Assembly (NCBI GenBank): GCA_025558075.1
Contig: JAHLKF010000015.1
Location: 310,001 to 374,000 of the forward strand
Direction: 5' to 3'
Origin: Gaertneriomyces semiglobifer
Taxonomy: Eukaryota; Chytridiomycota; Chytridiomycetes; Spizellomycetales; Spizellomycetaceae
Length of the DNA: 64,000 nucleotides
Under the pieces are notes generated by a model. That model ran no database searches. It was given only the letters and a program-made list of their open reading frames with translations, and was not told where the DNA came from. Made by a program: the position numbers and the translations under genes. Each line of letters begins with the position of its first letter. Positions within the stretch are counted from its first letter, which is position 1. This document shows positions 56,093-64,000 of this stretch, one piece after another.

Positions 56093-56801
56093 TCAAGAAA
56101 AGAGGCCACATTTATGTACCCAAGCGATGACAGTCAAGACCAGGATCCACGTACAAGCTTTCAATGCAGTCAAGTTGTTGCCAAAGTGGTTGAAAAACTG
56201 TCCGCAGGAGTCTCCATACATCTCCGGGAACTGTTTTCCCGTTTTGCAAGTCACATCGAGCGCCTTGAAGAGCCTGACCCCGACATAAATGTTGAAAACC
56301 AGCAAGAACCCACAAGCGTATGCTTGCGCAAAGAGTACTCTAACTGGCCGTGGGGTGTAGTTTCGGAGGGCGCGGACATTGATGAAGCACATCATAGTGG
56401 CCACAACAATGTTGAAGACGCCCCATGCGATGGGAATCCCACAAGCACTTCTGGGGCCAGTCTGACTTTGGCTTGCGTTTAGCATGCAGAATCCCTCGCC
56501 TTTTTGGGAGTAACCACCGTGAATGGCGACGGTGAGCGTCAACAGCAACCCTGCAAACTACGCAACAATTAGATTTCCCCAAAGCACATGTGCGTTTGAA
56601 CACATCACTGTTATGCTAACGTACGGCTTGCAATCCATGTAAAGCGGCCGCTTGGAAAATGAGGTCTCTTGTACTCGCAACTACTCTCCACCGCTGCGCC
56701 CACTCCCGCATGTCTTCATCCGAATTTGTGCTCTGATGCTTGTCGTTGAACATTGCCGCCGCCGATTGCGGACTTGGTTCCGATGCATACGCGGAGTCCA
56801 T
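56093..56801 (-). CDS. Four-pass membrane protein of unknown function
   Basis: Exons 56801..56625 and 56557..56093 give 213 aa. The first 40 residues are soluble and polar. Four hydrophobic segments follow: about 60-76 (FAGLLLTLTVAIHGGY, partly made at the splice junction), IPIAWGVFNIVVATMMCFIN, VLFAQAYACGFLLVFNIYVG and ACTWILVLTVIAWVH near the C-terminus. The loop between segments 3 and 4 has two cysteines and an NLT site (CKTGKQFPEMYGDSC), suggesting a lumenal or extracellular side. The four-helix layout is MARVEL/tetraspan-like, but no family motif was recognised. The 67-nt intron is GT-AG and phase 0. Confidence 0.75.
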
Positions 56802-57718
56802 CTTGAAGGCCTTGAGGTCGTGAATGCAGAGAGTTATGAGGAGTTAAGGTGTGGGTCACAGGTCACAGCGAGGGCGACACTACTCTGAAGGCAGGATTTT
56901 AAGCTTCTCCTGGCCAGTCAATGATTCACGCCGGCCGAGATGGTCAGCACTGATGAGGTGTACGGTGCGAACGGCTCACAGACCCTGTCAAACGGTCTAT
57001 CCCGAAGTTAACTGTACAGCTGCATGTACCTTCGTAAATACTGCGGTCCTTATACTCGCACGCCCGCCACACAAGTGATGGAGAAAGTAGGGAAATTTCA
57101 CGCTTTCAATCCGCTCGTGTGACATGACGGAGCGAACAACGCGTTTCGCCGAAAACAACCAACACGCGACTATAAAAAATATTAAGGAAAAAAAAGTATT
57201 GTAACACTCGGGAGGTGTTCTTTATTCTGAAAGCGATGCATGTGCAGTGGCTACCACCAGACACTCTGGACTGTCTTAACCATTCAGCACTGTTCACCAA
57301 AGTAGCCATGCGACGTATTATTGAAAATCGTCTACACATGACGAGTGGTCGGCAGTAAGCCATGTGTCTCACGCAATGACTGCAAACCGTGTGACGGCTG
57401 CGAATGGAAGGCGCTTCTAATGGTAGCGATCCACGTCCTTCGCTTATCTCGCTGCTTTCTTTCTTTTTTGATGCTAGACGCAAAAAGCACTCGAGGAACC
57501 CCGGGTACTGCAATTCGTTTGTTCCTCGCAAAACGGATGCCCCTCGCCTTCGTAAATGTCATACCTAGCGAGGTCCACAACCATCCGCTCACCCGTTCAG
57601 CGGATGGAGGTTTTGCACCGTGCAAACATGGGCGAGATTATGCAGTAGATAATCTCTCGTCCGTTGCTGAATCGCGGTCGCCGCGATAAAACGCACACTA
57701 CGCTACATAATTCGCACA
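56802..57718. other. Intergenic region, no supported gene
   Basis: About 0.9 kb between two leftward genes. Frames of 97-141 codons at 57106-57689 overlap on both strands without domains, and I treat them as chance. No RNA or repeat is recognised. Confidence 0.4.
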
Positions 57719-60442
57719 TTAACGGCAGTAGTTTGCATCAGCGGGCTCATTCGCTTGCGCGGCTGCACCAAACAACCCAAGAGCCTGAGCAACGTTTGGT
57801 GAAAACGCGTTCTTTTGCCCGCCCTGTTGGAGAGAGTTGCCAGCAGCGGGGGACGCAAATGGAGAGCTCTGCATCCACCCGTTATGCATGGTGTTGAGTT
57901 TCGCCGCTGGGTCCACAGAGGTTTCGCGCAGGGAGCTCCAACTGACATTCCCGAGACTCCAGGCGGGCTTTTCATCCACGCGCGTCGAGGACCCCCAACC
58001 CCCAGTGAGGGCACGGATGTCACTGAGCGAAGGGCTCGCAAACGGGTAGTCGTACTCTCTGGACCAATTCTGAGGTTTCACAGGTCCGCCGGAGGCGCCA
58101 GGTGGGTAGTTCAACAAACCCTGAGAGGGAACGGAAGTGACATTGCTGCTAGGCAGTGACAGACCCGGCGCGGGCCCTATGTACCCATTATTGTAAGTAC
58201 TACCGACACTGGGCACGCTGGTCATGGCAGCCTGTGGCCGATCGCTTGTTATGGATCCGCTAGAGTGCACAGTGGCGGGCGACGAATCTGATGGTGTCTC
58301 CTCGTCCTGACGTCGTGCCTGCCCAGGCGGAACGTCCAACAACTTTCCACTGCTGGAACTGCCTGAAGAGCGCTGCGGGCTGCCAAGGCCAAGGAAAGCC
58401 ATCGTGTTCACTGCATCAGCACTGGTACCAAAAATCCCACTTGGATCAGGAGAGCATGAGGGACCAGACGCCCCGACACGGAACTTGCCAGGGACGGGCA
58501 ATGGAGCCGACGGACTTCCCCTCCCGTTTTTCACTATGTGCACGTCCATGTCTACCGTGCGTGCGGGTACAAGAGTTTGCGAACCTGCAGATTCCCCACG
58601 CGGACGACGCGGCTGGAATGACTCCTGGGTGGTGCACCCAGAGCTGCTGGCAGTCAATGATAAACGAATCGGAGGCGGATGGTCAAGGTGTTCGTCATTG
58701 AAGTCAATGACTTCTTCAACGTCATCATCATCCGAGGCACCGGCACTGAAAGGAATGCTGGCAGTAAACAAGCTCGTTTTGGTCGACGATTCTTTAGCGG
58801 CAGGAACAGCTCGTGTAGTAAATGTCCAGATATCGCGGTCATGGATCTTACGCATTTGTGCATACAATGACGACTCTGGGACCTCAGCCACCTGCAGGGC
58901 AGTGGCAACAATTTGCGCTAGACGCTGGCGCATTTGAGGATTGACCTGATAATCACGGGAGTCGACGTCGGATCCACGTCGAGTAAAGGCTGCCTTGGAA
59001 GGCGGGCGTTGTTGCTGGCGGTGTAATGGCAAAAAGCCCTGCAAATCAATCGTCTCTGTCGTATGCGGCACTTCGTTCGTCATCGATCGCGCCCTCTGAA
59101 CAGCTGAGCGGTCCACAAGTTCAGAGGCCGCGTTAACCATAGCACCATATGATTGCCAAAACTTCAATGATGCAGCCCTGCACACAGAAGGTTGGCATTC
59201 GAGCCAAAGAGTAGCAACGTTTACAGCCGGGAGTAATGCTGCGACGGCTGTTTCTTCAGGCGCCGAAGTAGTGCCGTCTTCAAGCCGCTGCGTGGTGACA
59301 TCCAAAAGCACACTGATGCATTGCAACGCAAACTCTGTAGCCTTTTCAGTCAACATTTCCGTACTATCAGATGCAGTTGAGGCATCCTGCTGAGCTTTAC
59401 CACCACTTATCAGATAAACAACTCCGATGTTGATGATCATAATCTTCAAGAGCTCATCAGGAGATATCTTGTTGTCGGCGAGTAGTGATTTGAAGTCATC
59501 CGCCAGACCGCCCGCCACCAAGCTCAGCTTCTCAACGTTCGCTTGCTTTCCAATTGCGTGGTTGTGGAGGCAGATGAATCGTTTGACGAAACGGGCGCAA
59601 TCCATCTGACCGTCTCCGTCATCGCTTTCGCATTTCTTGGCAACCTTGCTAAAAAGAATGAGAAGATTCTCCAGCGCGGTCGTGAAAGGTTGTGCAGTAG
59701 CTAAACTGCGAATGTAACGTTCCACGGCACCAAGCTCATCATTGACATACGTGGCGATCACAGCGAGTTGATTGAAAGGGTTCCCACTCGCCGGCATCAA
59801 TTTAATTGCCAAACGATAGAACATCTCCGCCGGAGCCCAGTTCTTGATTTTCCGATCAGCATGGATTTCCCTGTAGCGTGCGAGGTCGCCCAGATAGATC
59901 AAACTGCGATGACAGGTAGAAAGTACGCGAACTTTCAATTCTTGACTGATGGGAACATCTGCAGAAATGTTCTCCGTGTTCGGTACTACGTCCAGTTGTT
60001 GGAGAACGGTTTCATCCATCTCATACAGATCAAACCGACTCCTCAATTTGAACAGAAATTGAAGGTAGAAACTAGTGGCTTCCGCAAGAAAACTTCGAAA
60101 GTTGGCGGTAAGCGCCCGGGTCTCACGACGCTCGTCCGTAGGTCGGGAGCTTCGGCGAGCTTTTGTGATTGCATCTTTTATGGTCCTGCGGAACTCCTCG
60201 ATGAGTTTGTAATGAACCAACTTCCAAAGGGTCGCTTCCACATCATGAGAGGCGGCGGTTTCATAATCCACCAAGATTATCTGTTCCAGCTCATCCCTCA
60301 GGCGGACACGTAAGTGATGAGAATCATTATGAAAAGGACCAACTCCCTTTTCTTTCAGCGATTGGCGAAAGTCCCGTTCGAGCTGCGCTGCCGAGTTGAG
60401 CAGCGATCCGATCGATGGCTGGCGAGGTCGCTGCATATGCAT
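57719..60442 (-). CDS. EST1/SMG7-like nonsense-mediated decay factor
   Basis: Intronless as read, 907 aa. The N-terminal half matches the EST1/SMG5-7 fold: a 14-3-3-like TPR array with LSTCHRSLIYLGDLARYREI, then AEMFYRLAIKLMPASGNPFN, QLAVIATYVNDELGAVERYI and ALENLLILFSKV. This module binds phosphorylated UPF1 in SMG7. The C-terminal 400 residues are Ser/Pro/Gly rich and probably disordered. No PIN nuclease domain is present, which argues against SMG6 and SMG5 and for the SMG7/EBS1 type. A possible small intron near 60,300 (GT...AG around the HNDSHH stretch) could change about 15 residues near the N-terminus. Confidence 0.88.
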   Translation of the reverse strand: MHMQRPRQPSIGSLLNSAAQLERDFRQSLKEKGVGPFHNDSHHLRVRLRDELEQIILVDYETAASHDVEATLWKLVHYKLIEEFRRTIKDAITKARRSSRPTDERRETRALTANFRSFLAEATSFYLQFLFKLRSRFDLYEMDETVLQQLDVVPNTENISADVPISQELKVRVLSTCHRSLIYLGDLARYREIHADRKIKNWAPAEMFYRLAIKLMPASGNPFNQLAVIATYVNDELGAVERYIRSLATAQPFTTALENLLILFSKVAKKCESDDGDGQMDCARFVKRFICLHNHAIGKQANVEKLSLVAGGLADDFKSLLADNKISPDELLKIMIINIGVVYLISGGKAQQDASTASDSTEMLTEKATEFALQCISVLLDVTTQRLEDGTTSAPEETAVAALLPAVNVATLWLECQPSVCRAASLKFWQSYGAMVNAASELVDRSAVQRARSMTNEVPHTTETIDLQGFLPLHRQQQRPPSKAAFTRRGSDVDSRDYQVNPQMRQRLAQIVATALQVAEVPESSLYAQMRKIHDRDIWTFTTRAVPAAKESSTKTSLFTASIPFSAGASDDDDVEEVIDFNDEHLDHPPPIRLSLTASSSGCTTQESFQPRRPRGESAGSQTLVPARTVDMDVHIVKNGRGSPSAPLPVPGKFRVGASGPSCSPDPSGIFGTSADAVNTMAFLGLGSPQRSSGSSSSGKLLDVPPGQARRQDEETPSDSSPATVHSSGSITSDRPQAAMTSVPSVGSTYNNGYIGPAPGLSLPSSNVTSVPSQGLLNYPPGASGGPVKPQNWSREYDYPFASPSLSDIRALTGGWGSSTRVDEKPAWSLGNVSWSSLRETSVDPAAKLNTMHNGWMQSSPFASPAAGNSLQQGGQKNAFSPNVAQALGLFGAAAQANEPADANYCR

Positions 60443-61180
60443 TCGAGTGCTCTGAATTTTACGGTAATCGAGGTAATGTCAGAGAGGCCAGTACGATGGC
60501 GTATCGGAGCGACTGACAGATCAAAGAGCCCAATATTGACAAGCACAGGGCCGCAGGCCAATAAGAGAGAGGTCCAATAGACCAAAGTCTATAAAGCAAA
60601 GTAGAACAGAGACACTGACGACTCTTTTTGAGACTCGCGCTATCCTTTGTATGTCAATGACATTTCCCACTCTTTGAAGCACCTCGGTTCCCCGGAGTGA
60701 AAAGCCCACTGAACAAAACCAAAATCGTCGATGTCAATTGATTGTAGCAGCGCCCGTTCACCCTTCGCGTTCCTCCCGTCCGTCGATGGTCCCAACGAGG
60801 TTCTGCACCTTCTCTGCGCCAGAGACGACCTGCGGTGGTTTCCTCGTCGCTTTCACAGTTCAACGCTGGAAAGGGCTGTTCTTAATCAAAAGGCGGCACA
60901 GTCACAATGTGATTATGTCATCAAACGCGCGCTTTGACAGCTGCCTTTTCCCACTGCCGACGACGGGACAGCGCGGTCATGTCTTGCTTTCAAGGGTCTC
61001 TTGCTGACGGCGTGGACGGACCTGAAGTACCATCGGTAAGCAAGAGTGAGCAGAGTGGAGCCTTGTTCCGACATTTTGACGGTGTCGCCGATTTCAACGA
61101 TGCCGGATGGCGTAGTAACAGCCGAGCCGCGGCTCGCTGCATCTGGGTGAGTACATCAGCGGAAGCAGGCGGTATGCGGT
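60443..61180. other. Divergent intergenic spacer, SMG7-like / Dicer
   Basis: About 740 bp between two head-to-head genes. A plus-strand frame with ATG at 60978 ends with a possible donor (GTGAGT at 61147) but does not join the Dicer exon in frame, so it is left out. It could be 5' untranslated sequence. Confidence 0.4.
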
Positions 61181-64000
61181 ATGTGGCCAGCTCTAAATTT
61201 TCCAATTACTAGGCCGCACGCAATCATTAGCGATGGATTGAAACGAACGAGTTCTGCATCTGTGAACACTGCTGTATCCGATGGAAGAGGTGTCGTCGAC
61301 CGCCGTCCTCCCGGAAAAAAACTCCAGAAAGAAGCACCTGAAGTTGTTCAAATTCCAAGAAACTATCAACAGGAACTCTTTGACCTTGCAAAGTCCCACA
61401 ATATCATTGCCGTGATGGACACTGGAACAGGCAAGACGCTCATTGCCGTCTTACTCATTCAGCATGTCATGGGAATGGAGTTCGAGTCAGCGAGGTCCGG
61501 CAACAAGGCAGGTTTTGTGCAATTTCAAATATTGCGTAATCTGACCTGCCCCATTACAACAACAGGGAAAATGCGTGTTTTTCGTTGTTCCGACGGTTCC
61601 CCTAGTCGATCAGCAACGAACGTACCTCGCTGGGCAGTTCGGCCAGGCAGCCGTTAAGGTGGCGCCTGCCTACGGACAGGTCATGAGTAATCAAAAGCAG
61701 GAAGACTGGAAACGATTACGCAGCTCACAGGTGATAGTGTCTACCCCACAAGTGTTGGTGGACGCGCTGAATCGCGCGTACATTGAAATGAAGGATATTG
61801 CTCTGATAGTTCTTGACGAAGCACATCATGCTACTAAAGACAGCCCGTACGCGATTCTGATGAGAGAGCACTATCACCAGGTCCCTGTGGCTGACCGTCC
61901 ACGAATACTGGGCTTGACGGCTTCTCCTGTGAACGCCAACAATTCAGGCCAGATTTCTGTCAGCTTATTGGAGCGGACACTTGATGCAAAAGCGGTCACC
62001 ATTCTCATGGATGACACTGCAGAAGCCTATTCGTCTCGAGCAAAGCCGGAAGTGTCTCGCTACAGGCCAACGGATCTGGGAAAGTTACCCGCGCTTTACC
62101 GACGAATGAAGTATTGGGTGGAAGCGGCGCCTCAATTCAAAGGCGTTGTGGAAAGCGCCACTGAAATGATGAAGGAATTAGGCCCTTGGGCATGTGCCAC
62201 TAACTTGTGGAACACGGTCAATGCAGTTTTGAGGCTTCAGGATAAACGCGTCATAAACAGAACTTCCAAAGGAAACGACGTCCTTATCTCAGAAGCAACC
62301 CAGAAGGCGCTGCTAGACGATATCTCTCCGCTGGTACCTTCTGAAACACCACGACTAGAAGACGTTTCGCCCAAAGTTCACCGTTTGATAAACATCCTTC
62401 GTGGTTATCGGCATGATGATCGGTTCGCTGGAATTGTTTTTGTTGAACGACGTGATACCGCAACCATGTTGAAGACGATTCTAGCGTCATCAAAGGAGCT
62501 CGAAGGGTTCATTCGCGTTGGAGTACTCCTTGGCCATAATAGCCGGAGCACGGAGGGAATTGACAGTTCAATGCATGTGCAGGAGCAGGAGAAAACAGTC
62601 ATACAGTTTAAAAAAGGTGTGACGAACCTCCTCATCGCCACCTCAATTGGAGAAGAAGGACTTGATATCCAGTCATGCAAGTTGGTTGTGCGGTTCACTT
62701 TGAACATGAATTTGCTCAACTTCATCCAAGTATGCACTTTGTGATTTTCTCACGGGGCTCGCAGTGCATTTGCTGACAGTCACTTTACAGAGTCGCGGAC
62801 GCGCTAGAGCTAGAAATTCTCGCTTCATCCTGATGTTGCAAGACGGGGATGACTGGGCGTGGATGCAAATCCACAAGCTCATCAATAGCGAAGAGCAAGT
62901 TCGAAAAGACCTGGCAAGTCGCTACAATGCTATCCGTACCGTGGACGTGTTCGACGCCCGCTTGCCACCCAACATTGTTGTCCCATTTGAGTATAGGACC
63001 GGTCGTGGTGCCACAGTTACCTTGACTTCCGCATTGGAGGTGCTCAATAGGTTTTGTGATGCCTTGGAAGGAGACGCGTTCACGGCCTGCAAGCCTCATT
63101 ACTCAATAACACCTCTGCCTTCAAGTGAGCACGAGAGATTCCAAGCGACAGTGATGCTTCCAAACTTTCTTCCACCCAACATCCGCTTTGTTTGTGGGCT
63201 TCCAATGAGAACCAAGGCACTAGCGTACCGACATGCGGCTTTCGAGACGGTGAAGCTGTTGCATCTGGAAGCTTATCTAGATGATCACCTCAGACCCGTG
63301 GGTGACGATACGGTTGTTAAGACGAAAAAAGGAATACTGAGCGAAGCAGATGTCCAAGAGCTACATTTGGCGCTAACGCGGCTCAAGACAAAAAAAGCAA
63401 AGCGTTGGCATGAAAGTAAGTCTACCCTATTTCGACTCGTACACCCACCGCTAACCGATGCATGACAGTTGCCGTACCGAGGATGTTCCAGTTGCCGTGG
63501 ATAGCCAAGCGTGACATAGATGAGGAGTTCATCGAGTGCCATCTAAACGTCCTCGATACTCAATATGTTCATCAAACAGAACCGGAGGCGTCGATTCTTG
63601 GTTTTCTCACCGTGGAGTCCATGCCGACGCCATCGCTCACTTTCCCACTTTGGCCGAACTTGGTTGAGATGAAAATTCGTATTCAGACATCTCCACAGTC
63701 CATCAAGATCTCCAAACGACACTTTGACCTTGCCAAAAAGTATAATTTCCTAGTACTATCAACAATGCTCAAACACACATTGTTCGAAGCCGATAAAGAG
63801 TACGCTTTCATTGTCATACCGTTGAAGGTTACCAAAGCATCCCCGCCAGTCGATTACACTGCTACCCCAGCGGAAGTTTTGATCGATTGGGAAGCTGTGG
63901 ATGCGGCAGTTAACTTTGAACCTAAGAGACATCGCGGAGATCTTTACAAACCCACTTTGGTGCCCAACATGGTTGTCGTGGACAAACGACATTGGAGCAG
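61181..64000 (+). CDS. DCL: Dicer-like ribonuclease III, N-terminal part (cut by the window end)
   Basis: RNA-silencing nuclease; only the helicase and following region are in the window. Exons 61181..61516, 61566..62729, 62791..63415 and 63469..>64000. Helicase motifs: RNYQQELFDLA (Q-motif region), MDTGTGKT at about 78-85, VVPTVPLVDQQ, DEAH box VLDEAHHA at about 196-203, and GLTASPVN. The second lobe has FVERRDTATMLKTIL, TNLLIATSIGEEGLDIQSC and, across a splice, IQSRGRARARNS. A Dicer-dimerisation-like domain (DUF283) follows from about residue 540, then a platform-like region. PAZ and RNase III domains would be to the right. The first donor (GTGCAA) is weak, so that junction is less sure. 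Confidence 0.92.

Noticed and set aside
60934..61212. Possible first Dicer exon starting at ATG 60978
   Set aside because: Its donor phase does not match the acceptor frame before the helicase exon; the ATG at 61181 gives a continuous frame instead.

Overview
The window is nuclear DNA from a flagellated early-diverging fungus, most likely a chytrid-type zoosporic fungus. Reasons: an AROM pentafunctional shikimate enzyme and a squalene synthase (fungal metabolism); small GT-AG introns, mostly about 40-100 nt, in nearly every gene; a Dicer; and a cilium/flagellum gene (CFAP100-like), which non-flagellated fungi lack. Two genes that look like Integrator-related proteins (BRAT1-like and INTS8-like) also fit a lineage outside Dikarya. 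No operons, CRISPR arrays, rRNA or convincing tRNAs were seen. The species cannot be named from the sequence alone.

Layout, left to right. 1-12.1 kb: a cut-off unknown gene (-), AP-3 mu adaptin (+), a tail-anchored coiled-coil protein (+), mitochondrial GTPase MTG1 (-), a BRAT1-like HEAT protein (+), and a remarkable gene (-) that appears to join a membrane anchor, a spermidine-synthase-like domain, an AdoMetDC-like domain without its catalytic residues, and a SET-like domain. 12.3-22.5 kb: squalene synthase (+), then PEX5 (-) and PEX6 (+) head to head, then a secreted GDSL esterase-like protein (-) without its nucleophilic serine. 22.6-28.5 kb: AROM (-), with an 816-nt intron holding a 75-bp minisatellite. 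28.5-35.5 kb: a microsatellite-rich spacer, an At4g15545-like coiled-coil protein (+), a compact INTS8-like gene (-), and an unknown multi-exon gene (+) with odd repeats.

35.5-49.2 kb: CFAP100-like (+), TFIIIB subunit BRF1 (-), mitochondrial ribosomal protein uL6m (+), an Mpv17/PMP22 protein (-), a secreted cysteine-rich protein (-), COX16 (-), and the second-largest RNA polymerase III subunit (+). 50.1-64 kb: UBA4/MOCS3 (+), a sphingosine-kinase-like lipid kinase (-), a JmjC protein (+), a four-pass membrane protein (-), an EST1/SMG7-like protein (-), and Dicer (+), cut by the window end.

Functional themes recur although the genes are independent units: peroxisomal matrix import (PEX5, PEX6), mitochondrial biogenesis (MTG1, uL6m, COX16), the Pol III machinery (BRF1, RPC2), tRNA thiolation/urmylation (UBA4), and RNA surveillance/silencing (SMG7-like, Dicer). 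Exon coordinates were worked out by hand from reading frames and splice signals; family names come from recognised motifs, not from database searches.
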